Virus record (IMG/VR): IMGVR_UViG_3300033429_000013
Location: 1-33,750 of that record
Direction: 5' to 3' (one strand)
Origin: a virus
DNA length: 33,750 bases
Below, piece by piece: positions 1 through 7,117 of this stretch (the first letter of the stretch is position 1; each line of letters begins with the position of its first letter). A program made the position numbers and the translations under genes. Below the pieces are notes generated by a model that was not told the origin of the DNA, did not search any database, and saw nothing but the letters and a program-made list of their open reading frames with translations.

Positions 1-1
1 T

Positions 2-337
2 TTTTTTATGAGCTTAATGAATTCAAATATAAAAAGAATATGCGTAGAAAATCCCGTTGGATATATGAATACTTCTTTTAGGAAACCAGACCAAATCGTA
101 CAACCCTACTATTTTGGAGATACGGAACAAAAAAGAACTTGTTTATGGTTAAAAAATTTACCATTACTAAACAAAACTAACGTAGTTACCCCAAAAATAC
201 ATTGGATCAGCAAAAAGGGAAACCCTGTATACTTTACTGAAGCTTTAGTAGGCTCTAAACATAGGTCTGCCAAACGAAGCAAAACATTTCCAGGGATCAC
301 AAAAGCTATGGCTAACCAATGGAGTATGTTTTTATGA
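2..337 (+). CDS. DNA cytosine methyltransferase-like protein, C-terminal part (5' truncated by window)
   Basis: The reading frame is open to the left edge (the codons before the ATG at 8 are Phe-Phe), so the visible part is the C-terminal half of a longer protein. It matches my knowledge of a small phage family annotated as cytosine-methyltransferase-like. The diagnostic stretch is CVENPVGYMNT, then a KPDQIVQPYYFGD segment and a TCLWLKNLPLL segment. The ENP triplet corresponds to motif VI (ENV) of C5-cytosine methyltransferases. The N-terminal S-adenosylmethionine-binding motifs and the PC catalytic motif would lie outside the window, so activity cannot be judged. The stop overlaps the next gene's ATG (ATGA), which suggests translational coupling to the UDG-fold gene. 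The family call is fairly confident; the biochemical role is inference. Confidence 0.8.
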   Translation, partial: FFMSLMNSNIKRICVENPVGYMNTSFRKPDQIVQPYYFGDTEQKRTCLWLKNLPLLNKTNVVTPKIHWISKKGNPVYFTEALVGSKHRSAKRSKTFPGITKAMANQWSMFL

Positions 338-930
338 TTATACATTCAGTTTTAGAAAATTGTACAGCATGTGATCTATCAAAAAATCGCACGAATATAG
401 TTTATGGAGAAGGATCGCCAAATTCACATATTATGTTTGTTCGTAGTCATCCTACTGAGGAAGAAGACATAGCAGGTAGTCTTTATGAAGGTGATTCAAG
501 TAAAAAATTTGTTGAACTACTCAAAGAAGTAGGATTCGATACAGCATTAACGTACACAACATTTGCAAATAAATGTCATGCAACAAGGAAAAAAGGTCCG
601 TTACCAAAAGAAATATTTGAGTGCAAAGAATTTTTGTTCAGAGAAATGGAGTTTATAAAACCACACCTAATAGTTGCTTTGGGGAAGCAAGCGATTAGGT
701 CAGTATTAGACAAAACATACCCATCTGAGCATATAGATAAGCATCGTCAGAAAATACTTAAAACTCCTACAAATCCCAGTACTGTCCGATTTAACTTACT
801 TCCAACAGACGTTATAGTATCTTATGATACCTTAATGGTATATCTTCATATCCAAGTTAGAGAAAAAGTTAAAGAAGATTTACAATTTGCAAGAACACAT
901 TATCTAAAACAAATGGTAAATGAGTTATGA
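334..930 (+). CDS. Uracil-DNA glycosylase superfamily protein, Fe-S (family 4-like), catalytic motifs altered
   Basis: About 198 residues from the ATG at 334, which overlaps the upstream stop as ATGA; an in-frame ATG at 319 is a less likely start. Cysteines at about 10, 13, 81 and 97 match the spacing of the four [4Fe-4S] ligands of family 4 uracil-DNA glycosylases. A GEGSPN segment and ALGKQA (about 115-120) fit the fold. However, the loop that normally reads GE(A/G)PG before the acidic run is RSHPTEEED here, and I see no C-terminal HPS/HPA motif. The protein may be an inactive or re-purposed member, or an enzyme with another base specificity. It would act on phage or host DNA in the cytoplasm. 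Fold assignment is good; glycosylase activity is doubtful. Confidence 0.75.
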   Translation: MIIHSVLENCTACDLSKNRTNIVYGEGSPNSHIMFVRSHPTEEEDIAGSLYEGDSSKKFVELLKEVGFDTALTYTTFANKCHATRKKGPLPKEIFECKEFLFREMEFIKPHLIVALGKQAIRSVLDKTYPSEHIDKHRQKILKTPTNPSTVRFNLLPTDVIVSYDTLMVYLHIQVREKVKEDLQFARTHYLKQMVNEL

Positions 931-1142
931 AAGACTATGATATTCAAGAATACGAAGATATGGTTTTGGATTCGGGAAATTCATATGTATATAGAGAATA
1001 TATAGAATATGAAAATGTAACTGATTGTCCTAATGATTATTTAACTATTATTCCTCCTAATGAAAATGTAATGATACGTATATCTGGTAAAAATAAGCAA
1101 GTTGTTTGTGATAAATTAAATAACTTCTTTAAACCCTACTAG
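927..1142 (+). CDS. Hypothetical protein, 71 aa
   Basis: Not recognised. The ATG overlaps the stop of the UDG-fold gene (ATGA), so it is probably translated by coupling. It is acidic and tyrosine-rich in its first half (several Tyr-Glu pairs around residues 20-30), then more basic, with an IRISGKNKQVV segment. No membrane segment or cysteine motif is evident. It ends with TAG, one of the TAG stops showing this codon is not reassigned. Confidence 0.6.
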   Translation: MKDYDIQEYEDMVLDSGNSYVYREYIEYENVTDCPNDYLTIIPPNENVMIRISGKNKQVVCDKLNNFFKPY

Positions 1143-1158
1143 ATTTATATTAGTAATT

Positions 1159-1347
1159 ATGTCTACATTCAATATAGAAACTATACAAAAGTCAGATACT
1201 ACTACTGGACAGATGAAGAAAATCACTATCACAATTAAAGACAAAGATTCAACTATATACTTCACCGGTGAAGGTGCCACAGAACTATATCATGTTGTAC
1301 GTTATTTATTTGATACATATTTAACTCCATATCAAATCAAAGAGTAA
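1159..1347 (+). CDS. Hypothetical protein, 62 aa
   Basis: Not recognised. A soluble, Thr/Ile-rich small protein with an alternating pattern (KKITITIKDKDSTIYF) that predicts a beta hairpin, followed by a probable helix (ATELYHVVRYLFDTYL). It starts 16 bases after the preceding stop. Codon use resembles its neighbours. Confidence 0.55.
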   Translation: MSTFNIETIQKSDTTTGQMKKITITIKDKDSTIYFTGEGATELYHVVRYLFDTYLTPYQIKE

Positions 1348-1380
1348 TTATATATTTCAATTTTTAAATAAGAATATAAT

Positions 1381-1443
1381 ATGAATAATTCTCTACCAAA
1401 TATAATACCTCCGTTTATACATATAACACAAACCTTTGAGTAA
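1381..1443 (+). CDS. Possible 20-aa micropeptide upstream of the RNA ligase
   Basis: An ATG frame of 20 codons that fills most of the 101-base gap between two larger genes and ends six bases before the ligase ATG. The peptide carries Pro-Asn-Ile-Ile-Pro-Pro and is neutral. There is no convincing ribosome binding site. It could be a small phage protein, a leader peptide, or chance. Confidence 0.3.
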   Translation: MNNSLPNIIPPFIHITQTFE

Positions 1444-1448
1444 TAATT

Positions 1449-2714
1449 ATGATTGATCATCACAAAGCATTGATTGCACCAATCCGTGTGTTTCGTCATC
1501 CTAATGCAGATAGAGTTCAGTTAGGGATAGTATCGGGCTTTCAAGTAATTGTAGGTATGGAAGTAAAAACCGGCGACATCGGTGTCTATTTCCCGGAAGA
1601 TACAGTTATAGGAAAGGATTATGCAGAAAAAAATATGGATTTACTTGAATATTTTGAAAAGAATCTAAGAGTACGTACACAAACTTTCAGAGGGCAGAAG
1701 TCAGAAGGATTTTGGGCACCTTTGGAAACACTATATGATGTACTCTCGCCTATTGATTACTATTTAGAAGAAGGAAATACTCTCGGTGTTGTGGGAACTA
1801 AAGAAATATGCAAAAAGTACATTAATCCAGAAACGGAACGTGTGAGACAAAGGGCAGGACTCAATAAAAAGTTAAGTAATAAACAATTACCAAACTTTAG
1901 AAAACATTTTGATACCGAACAAGTAAAACTTAATTGGAAACATATTAATAAATTAATTGCTGATGGTATTCCAGCAATTTTAACCTGGAAACTACATGGA
2001 ACTAGCGCAAGGACCGGAAACGTATTAGTACCGAAAGTATTACCTTGGTATAAAAGATTACTTAAAGGATTAGGAGTTAATATTGAAACGAATGAATATA
2101 GGTATATTATTGGATCTAGAAACGTAATGTATCTTGGAGACGCGGAGGATGCTTGGTATAATAACGAGATTCGTACAAAAGCAGCCAAGCCCTTCATCGG
2201 TAAGTTATTTGATAATGAAGTAGTTTACTATGAAATCGTGGGCTATCAGCCCAATGGTAGTTCGTTATTTTCTCATACAACCACTCATATTAAAGATAAA
2301 AAGATTAAAAAACAATTAAAGAATTTATTTGGCGATAAGTTTGATTATTCTTATGGGTGTGAACCTGGAGAGTTTAAAATATTCGTTTATAGAATAGCGA
2401 TGGAGTATCCTAATGGTATAATTATTGATCGTACATGGGATCAACTCAAACAACGATGCAAGGATATGGGAGTAGAACACGTGGTAGAAATCCCACATAA
2501 GTATAAATTATATGATATTAATCAAGATTTTCTTGATATGATAAATAGTGATATTGTTGATCCAATAGATGATCGTCATGTAAAAGAAGGAGTATGTTTA
2601 CGATTCGATGATCCACTAAATCTAGTAATTTTTAAAGATAAAACTTATACATTTAAGTTACTGGAAGGTATTGTTAAAGAACAAAATGTGGTTGATATTG
2701 AGGAGGCTGGTTGA
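1449..2714 (+). CDS. RNA ligase (Rnl5 / DraRnl-like, N-terminal OB-like domain)
   Basis: 421 residues. Residues 1 to about 125 resemble the OB-like domain of Deinococcus-type RNA ligases (ALIAPIRVFRHPNADRV near the N-terminus, then GVYFPEDTVI). The nucleotidyltransferase core follows, with catalytic motif I KLHGT at 181-185 (Lys181 would carry AMP), motif III YYEIVGY at about 260-266, motif IV EGVCLRF at about 380-386, and motif V around residues 396-405 (lysines at 396, 398 and 403). The domain order fits the DraRnl/Rnl5 group, which seals nicked or broken RNA with ATP. In a phage a likely job is repair of tRNA cut by host anticodon nucleases. The 3' end runs into the SD of the next gene. 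The ligase call is strong; the substrate is inferred. Confidence 0.88.
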   Translation: MIDHHKALIAPIRVFRHPNADRVQLGIVSGFQVIVGMEVKTGDIGVYFPEDTVIGKDYAEKNMDLLEYFEKNLRVRTQTFRGQKSEGFWAPLETLYDVLSPIDYYLEEGNTLGVVGTKEICKKYINPETERVRQRAGLNKKLSNKQLPNFRKHFDTEQVKLNWKHINKLIADGIPAILTWKLHGTSARTGNVLVPKVLPWYKRLLKGLGVNIETNEYRYIIGSRNVMYLGDAEDAWYNNEIRTKAAKPFIGKLFDNEVVYYEIVGYQPNGSSLFSHTTTHIKDKKIKKQLKNLFGDKFDYSYGCEPGEFKIFVYRIAMEYPNGIIIDRTWDQLKQRCKDMGVEHVVEIPHKYKLYDINQDFLDMINSDIVDPIDDRHVKEGVCLRFDDPLNLVIFKDKTYTFKLLEGIVKEQNVVDIEEAG

Positions 2715-2715
2715 T

Positions 2716-2931
2716 ATGACTGAGCAATTTGAAGTAGAGGATTCTACTTACAGACTGAACACAATACTTGGAGACACAAGAGACGTATCTGAAGATATAC
2801 GATACGAAGCCGGTACCGACCTGCACACCATTCAAAAGTTGTACCTAGCCGCAGAACTTCTAGATGAGGCGGTATCGAAATTAAAAGATGCTCATACACA
2901 GTTACACTCTAGCATAGACTTGGTACAATAA
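2716..2931 (+). CDS. Hypothetical protein, 71 aa, acidic, helical
   Basis: Not recognised. The start is the ATG at 2716, chosen because a strong AGGAGG lies about 10 bases upstream inside the end of the ligase gene and the ATG follows the ligase stop by one base. The C-terminal half is a predicted amphipathic helix with regular Leu/Ala spacing (KLYLAAELLDEAVSKLKDA), suggesting a helical dimer. No membrane segment or metal motif. Confidence 0.65.
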   Translation: MTEQFEVEDSTYRLNTILGDTRDVSEDIRYEAGTDLHTIQKLYLAAELLDEAVSKLKDAHTQLHSSIDLVQ

Positions 2932-2932
2932 A

Positions 2933-3154
2933 ATGTCATTAACTTATGAACCGGATATGTATACAGATTACCAACACCATGTATATAAATATATAGGTAA
3001 TATGGGCGGTAACGTTTGGCTAGGCAGTATAAATTTTATACCTAATAAAAATAAAGTAGTATTTTACAGCGGATCTGATAGCGAGGATTGGAGTATATCC
3101 GAATTAAAAAATCTAATCAAACATATGAAGAAATTAAAAAAGGAAAATAAATAA
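2933..3154 (+). CDS. Hypothetical protein, 73 aa
   Basis: Not recognised. It begins one base after the previous stop. The N-terminal half is rich in Tyr and Gly (HVYKYIGNMGGNVWLG) and looks beta; the C-terminus is a lysine-rich helix (NLIKHMKKLKKENK). Its stop overlaps a following ATG as TAATG. Confidence 0.6.
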   Translation: MSLTYEPDMYTDYQHHVYKYIGNMGGNVWLGSINFIPNKNKVVFYSGSDSEDWSISELKNLIKHMKKLKKENK

Positions 3155-3222
3155 TGTCTGACGAAGAATTTGGAGGTATTGCTTCTCGTATACAGGAATT
3201 TGAAAATGAACACAATATATAA
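3154..3222 (+). CDS. Possible 22-aa acidic micropeptide
   Basis: An ATG shares its A with the preceding TAA stop (TAATG), an arrangement used repeatedly in this genome for coupled translation. The frame runs 22 codons and encodes an acidic helix-like peptide starting MSDEEFGG. It ends inside the next gene. It may be real, or may only carry ribosomes to the next start. Confidence 0.35.
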   Translation: MSDEEFGGIASRIQEFENEHNI

Positions 3223-3415
3223 TATACCTAACGAAACAGTAACAATATATGATTTTGATAACGTTATATATAATCTAAAAAAACAAGGTATATTTACAAA
3301 ATCATGGGAATTTATATTTGATTTAATTGTTTTATTTAAAGAACATAATTTTCATGATTTTTATAAAAGTAAATATTATGATGAGTTACCCAATAACGCA
3401 AAGATGGTGCATTAA
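3206..3415 (+). CDS. Hypothetical protein, 69 aa
   Basis: Not recognised. The ATG at 3206 is preferred over an upstream TTG at 3170 because an AGGA lies about 9 bases before it and the earlier residues look unlike a protein start. Content is high in Phe, Tyr, Asn and Ile, with a DFDNVIYNLKKQG segment. Soluble alpha/beta prediction; no motif. Confidence 0.55.
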   Translation: MNTIYNIPNETVTIYDFDNVIYNLKKQGIFTKSWEFIFDLIVLFKEHNFHDFYKSKYYDELPNNAKMVH

Positions 3416-3730
3416 ATGAATAGAGATATTGAATTCACGTACTCAATAGAGATACTTGCTAAAGATATTACGGATGATATAGCAGCATCCATAGATTCAC
3501 TCAAGTTATCTCGTCATAGACAATTAGGTAGAGATGAGACTTATTGTTTCCACTATAAAATAGGAATTATGGACTCCTTAACTAATCTACCTATCGTAAT
3601 AAAACTTTTTAAGAAATTAGGAAAACCAATACCAAGAAGTGAACTAATTTGTCTATATGACAGGTTGGAAGAGCTGCAAACTATCGTAGTGAAGGCAATG
3701 GATAATTCACGGGATAGTTATTTTAAATAA
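3416..3730 (+). CDS. Hypothetical protein, 104 aa
   Basis: Not recognised. The ATG directly follows the previous stop. The N-terminus is a likely beta strand (DIEFTYSIEILAKDI), followed by helical segments ending CLYDRLEELQTIV. The last part resembles the C-terminus of the next small gene (a helix ending in a D-[RK]-L-E-E-L pattern), so the two may be diverged relatives, but this is too short to be sure. Confidence 0.6.
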   Translation: MNRDIEFTYSIEILAKDITDDIAASIDSLKLSRHRQLGRDETYCFHYKIGIMDSLTNLPIVIKLFKKLGKPIPRSELICLYDRLEELQTIVVKAMDNSRDSYFK

Positions 3731-3744
3731 AAAATAATTTGACT

Positions 3745-3975
3745 ATGGCAGACTATTACTTTGACGAGTGCGAAAATATGTTAGAATATAAAAAACAAGT
3801 TACAGGAAACAATAAAACAATTTATGAAGTATACAATTGTTATAATTTTTTAGGAGAGATACATAAAGTTATAGATAAATACTTTTTTTCAGCTAATGAA
3901 AAAGTATTTGTTATTTACTCAGAAGCAATGTTAAGAGAATTATCTGATAAATTGGAAGAATTAAATAAACAATAA
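3745..3975 (+). CDS. Hypothetical protein, 76 aa
   Basis: Not recognised. The ATG at 3745 is preferred to a TTG at 3739. The protein is acidic and Tyr/Asn-rich and ends in a helix containing LSDKLEELNKQ. It lies 19 bases upstream of the ribonucleotide reductase start and is probably in the same transcript. Confidence 0.55.
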   Translation: MADYYFDECENMLEYKKQVTGNNKTIYEVYNCYNFLGEIHKVIDKYFFSANEKVFVIYSEAMLRELSDKLEELNKQ

Positions 3976-3984
3976 TTACTGATT

Positions 3985-3990
3985 AGGAAA
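3985..3990 (+). promoter_or_regulatory. Ribosome binding site that fixes the TTG start of the reductase
   Basis: AGGAAA lies 4-6 bases before the TTG at 3995. No ATG occurs in frame until about residue 49, which would remove conserved N-terminal sequence, so this site supports the non-ATG start. Confidence 0.55.
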
Positions 3991-3994
3991 CCTA

Positions 3995-6067
3995 TTGAAT
4001 AATAAATCACCATTAGAAACAGATTATCAAAAATATATACATTTATCTAAATACTCACGATGGAATTACGAGAAGGAACGTAGAGAGACTTGGGAAGAAA
4101 CTGTATGGAGATGGTGTAGATATTGGTATGACAAGGAAATGATTACTTTTATGGAGGCATTAGAATTTTTTGAGGTTATACATAATCTTGAAGTTATGCC
4201 TTCTATGAGATCTTTGATGACTGCCGGTCGTGCTCTTGACGTTGATAATATGGCAGGATACAATTGTTCATATTTAGCAATTGAAGGAAAGGGAAAAGAA
4301 TATGAATTAACTCATCAAGATTTAGATGAAAAAGTAACGATTGCTATGAAGTCTCCTGTAGACTTCGATGAGTTACTGTATATTTTAACTTGCGGTACAG
4401 GAGCAGGATTTTCAGTAGAACGACAATATATAAATAATTTACCTACTATTGGTAAAGTATTATCTAGACATATCTGTAGACGAACTAATCATAACTATCC
4501 AGGAGTAGTAAAAGATGACTTGTCACACATCAGTAGAAGCAAAAATGAGATTATTGTCGAAGACTCGAAATATGGGTGGGCATCAGGACTCAGAATCCTT
4601 ATCACGGAATTGTACAACGGTAATTTCGAGATCAGATGGAACTTACATAAGATTCGCCCCGCAGGTGCCATCCTTAAAACATTTGGTGGTCGTGCCTCTG
4701 GACCAGACCCACTACATCAGTTATTCAGATTTGTAAAAGAATTATTTATAAAAGCAAATGGAAGAAAATTAAACTCGCTAGAAGTACATGATATATGTTG
4801 TAAGATTGCTCAAGTTGTTGTGGTGGGGTCTGTACGTCGTTCTGCTCTTATATCACTTTCTAATCTATCCGATATACGAATGAGAGAAGCTAAATCAGGA
4901 GAATGGTGGAGAGAGGAAGGGCAACGAGCATTATCAAATAATTCGGTATGTTATACTGAAAAACCAGATATAACTATTTTTATGGAAGAATGGTTATCGT
5001 TAATGAAATCTGGTAGTGGTGAGCGTGGTATATTTAATAGATATTCTGCTAAGAAGAAGTTAGAAAAACTACCTCGTAGAAAAGTGTATGAGGTTGGTGT
5101 AAATCCTTGCGGTGAAATATTATTACAATCAAATCAAGTATGCAATTTAAGTGAAGTAATTATAAGAGAAAATGATACATATGAAACATTACAACGTAAG
5201 GTATATTACGCTACAATATTTGGTACATTACAATCAACCTTAACTGATTTTGTATATTTACGTCCTATATGGAAACAAAAATGTGAAGAAGAACGGTTAT
5301 TAGGAGTATCGTTAACTGGTATTATGGATAACAAATCAATGAGTAACAATTCTATTTTTGTAGAAGGAGACGGAGAAGAATCTATTACTAATGTAACTAC
5401 AACTATTTTACCTTTACTGAAAGGACAAGCAATAGAAACAAATAAAAGATGGGTGAATCGATTAGGTATTAATCAATCTACTGCAATCACAACCTGCAAG
5501 CCCAGCGGAACCGTGTCACAACTAGTTAATAGTTCCTCCGGCATACATCCCAGATTTAGTAAATATTATTTACGTACTGTCCGTGCTGATAAAAAAGATC
5601 CATTATCTAAATTTATGGTTAATTCCGGGATATATCATGAGGACGACGTAACTAATAAAGATCAATCATATGTATTTTATTTTCCAATTAAATCACCTGA
5701 GGGAGCAATACTTGCCGATGAGGTATCCGCCCTTGACCAATTAGAGTTGTATGAACAATATTCCAACAATTGGACAGAGCATTCAGTATCTATTACAGTA
5801 TATGTAAAGCCGGACGAATGGCTAACCGTAGGCTCTTGGGTATATGAAAACTGGGATGATATTACAGGAGGATTGACATTCTTACCATATTCTGAACATG
5901 TATATGAGCAGGCACCTTATCAGCAAATTACTAAGGAAGAATATGAAATATGGTTAAGGAAATCCCCTTCTAATATAGATTGGAGTACCTTATCCGATTA
6001 TGAAAAAGAAGATTACACTGTGGCTAGCAGTGAACTAGCTTGCACTTCAGGAGTATGTGAATTATGA
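3995..6067 (+). CDS. nrdJ: Adenosylcobalamin-dependent (class II) ribonucleotide reductase, monomeric type
   Basis: 690 residues from a TTG start; the well-studied Lactobacillus leichmannii enzyme is 739. It reduces ribonucleotides (triphosphates in that enzyme) to deoxyribonucleotides using a thiyl radical generated with coenzyme B12. All expected cysteines are present: Cys91 (GYNCSYL) and Cys383 (QVCNL) as the reducing pair, Asn370-Pro-Cys372-Gly-Glu374 as the radical-site motif, and a C-terminal CTSGVC (Cys683/Cys688) that shuttles electrons from thioredoxin. The Cys372-Cys383 spacing of 11 equals that in the Lactobacillus enzyme (408/419). CGTGAGFS (about 133-140), VGSVRRSALISL (about 278-288) and TTCKPSGT are also conserved. 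No B12 synthesis gene is visible, so cobalamin must come from the host. The stop overlaps the next ATG as ATGA. Confidence 0.96.
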   Translation: MNNKSPLETDYQKYIHLSKYSRWNYEKERRETWEETVWRWCRYWYDKEMITFMEALEFFEVIHNLEVMPSMRSLMTAGRALDVDNMAGYNCSYLAIEGKGKEYELTHQDLDEKVTIAMKSPVDFDELLYILTCGTGAGFSVERQYINNLPTIGKVLSRHICRRTNHNYPGVVKDDLSHISRSKNEIIVEDSKYGWASGLRILITELYNGNFEIRWNLHKIRPAGAILKTFGGRASGPDPLHQLFRFVKELFIKANGRKLNSLEVHDICCKIAQVVVVGSVRRSALISLSNLSDIRMREAKSGEWWREEGQRALSNNSVCYTEKPDITIFMEEWLSLMKSGSGERGIFNRYSAKKKLEKLPRRKVYEVGVNPCGEILLQSNQVCNLSEVIIRENDTYETLQRKVYYATIFGTLQSTLTDFVYLRPIWKQKCEEERLLGVSLTGIMDNKSMSNNSIFVEGDGEESITNVTTTILPLLKGQAIETNKRWVNRLGINQSTAITTCKPSGTVSQLVNSSSGIHPRFSKYYLRTVRADKKDPLSKFMVNSGIYHEDDVTNKDQSYVFYFPIKSPEGAILADEVSALDQLELYEQYSNNWTEHSVSITVYVKPDEWLTVGSWVYENWDDITGGLTFLPYSEHVYEQAPYQQITKEEYEIWLRKSPSNIDWSTLSDYEKEDYTVASSELACTSGVCEL

Positions 6068-6231
6068 CTACAAATAACATAAACGAACAACCAAACATAA
6101 ACAAAATTTTACAACAAATCATATCTGAATTGGAGAAAAATCTTTCTTTGAGTGTAGACGATTGGGAGGAAGGATTTGATGTAGGAATACGAGAAGCACT
6201 TGTTATTGTAAAAAAATATGAACAAAAGTGA
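6064..6231 (+). CDS. Hypothetical small protein, 55 aa
   Basis: Not recognised. The ATG overlaps the reductase stop (ATGA), and the frame fills the space to the HNH gene, overlapping its start by 14 bases. An N-terminal Asn/Ile-rich part precedes an acidic helix with VDDWEEGFDVGIREAL near residues 31-45, reminiscent of many small phage proteins with a GxREAL helix. Translational coupling makes it likely to be real. Confidence 0.6.
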   Translation: MTTNNINEQPNINKILQQIISELEKNLSLSVDDWEEGFDVGIREALVIVKKYEQK

Positions 6232-6661
6232 TGGGAGGATGTGTAGTAACTGTAAAGAATGGAAACCTTTTACAGACTACCACAAAAATTCTGCTAGACA
6301 TACTTTGACGGATTCCTATTGCAAAAAATGTAGACGTACCGTAAATAATAAGTGGAGGCGTACTAATACCGTAGGCAACTTGTTACATAAGTCCAAAGCT
6401 AGAGCAAGACTTAAAAATATAGAACATACTATTACTAAACAAGATATTATACTTAATGATATTTGTCCCATACTTAACGTACCTTTAGAATATGGTACAC
6501 CTTATTCTCCTTCTTTAGATAGGACAAACAGCTCTAAAGGTTATATTCCGGGCAACGTTCAAGTAGTATCATGGAGAGCAAATACATTGAAGAATAACTC
6601 CACACTTACCGAACTTAAACAATTAGTAACATATATGGAGAATATTGAAAACAATGGTTAA
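6218..6661 (+). CDS. HNH-type endonuclease with N-terminal zinc-binding cysteines
   Basis: 147 residues. Two Cys-x2-Cys pairs (Cys9/Cys12 and Cys35/Cys38) form a probable zinc site. The C-terminal half carries SPSLDRTNSSKGYIPGN (about 97-113) followed by VQVVSWRANTLK, the diagnostic stretch of a common phage HNH family that starts its nuclease domain with a CP(V/I)LN segment (83-87). It cuts DNA and could be a homing-type nuclease or take part in recombination or packaging. The family often appears beside nucleotide-metabolism genes as a mobile intruder, but here it sits in its own slot after an intact reductase gene. Start at 6218; an in-frame ATG at 6239 is possible. Confidence 0.85.
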   Translation: MNKSDGRMCSNCKEWKPFTDYHKNSARHTLTDSYCKKCRRTVNNKWRRTNTVGNLLHKSKARARLKNIEHTITKQDIILNDICPILNVPLEYGTPYSPSLDRTNSSKGYIPGNVQVVSWRANTLKNNSTLTELKQLVTYMENIENNG

Positions 6662-6962
6662 ACTTACTAAGATGATCTCGTCTAATGATTTACTAGAGAC
6701 AGATATAGTGGGCGAGATTTTTATGTTTCGTTTAACGAATCGAGGACTAAACGATCACCACCAAATTGTAAGTATTTATATGGAGGATGATGAGTTCTGG
6801 CATCTAAAACAAGTCATCTCCTCCTATTGGTTGGATGATTTATTAGAAGTAATTAATAAAACAAAACAAATATTAAACAATAAAAATAAGTACGAAAAAA
6901 TTAAATATGGTTACAAAAGAATAGAGACTGCAAATGAGAAACAAGAAAGCAAAACTGATTAG
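6654..6962 (+). CDS. Hypothetical protein, 102 aa
   Basis: Not recognised. The ATG at 6654 (overlapping the end of the HNH gene by eight bases) is preferred over a TTG at 6645. The N-terminal half has strand-like segments (VGEIFMFRL, QIVSIYME) and the C-terminus is a basic lysine-rich helix. It ends in TAG. Confidence 0.55.
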   Translation: MVKLTKMISSNDLLETDIVGEIFMFRLTNRGLNDHHQIVSIYMEDDEFWHLKQVISSYWLDDLLEVINKTKQILNNKNKYEKIKYGYKRIETANEKQESKTD

Positions 6963-7092
6963 AAAACTTGTAAATAAACATTTAGATTTTACTAATACAA
7001 CTTATAAAAAAGATAATAAAGGAACTATTACATTAAATTTTGATTGTACTCGTGCAGTATATCAACGAATGAAACGTGTCTTTAAGCAATAA
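6934..7092 (+). CDS. Small basic conserved-type phage protein, 52 aa
   Basis: It overlaps the end of the previous gene by 29 bases in another frame. Basic N-terminus (RNKKAKLIRKLV), a central GTITLNFDCTR strand segment, and a C-terminal RAVYQRMKRVFK. This pattern of basic N-terminal helix plus C-terminal Arg-Ala-x-Tyr-Gln-x-Met-Lys recurs in small phage proteins I have seen, whose function is unknown. The basic character suggests nucleic-acid binding, which is inference. Confidence 0.6.
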   Translation: MRNKKAKLIRKLVNKHLDFTNTTYKKDNKGTITLNFDCTRAVYQRMKRVFKQ

Positions 7093-7117
7093 TAACTTAA
7101 ATAAAAAGGTATAAAAT

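Noticed and set aside
319-333. ATG at 319 as start of the UDG-fold gene
   Set aside because: The ATG at 334 forms an ATGA overlap with the upstream stop, the dominant junction type in this genome, and the extra five residues add nothing conserved.
1760-2197. 145-codon - strand frame inside the RNA ligase gene
   Set aside because: A shadow of the ligase, which has clear motifs throughout this stretch.
6218-6661. HNH gene as an intron- or intein-borne element interrupting the reductase
   Set aside because: The reductase frame is continuous with all motifs, and the HNH gene follows it as a separate gene.
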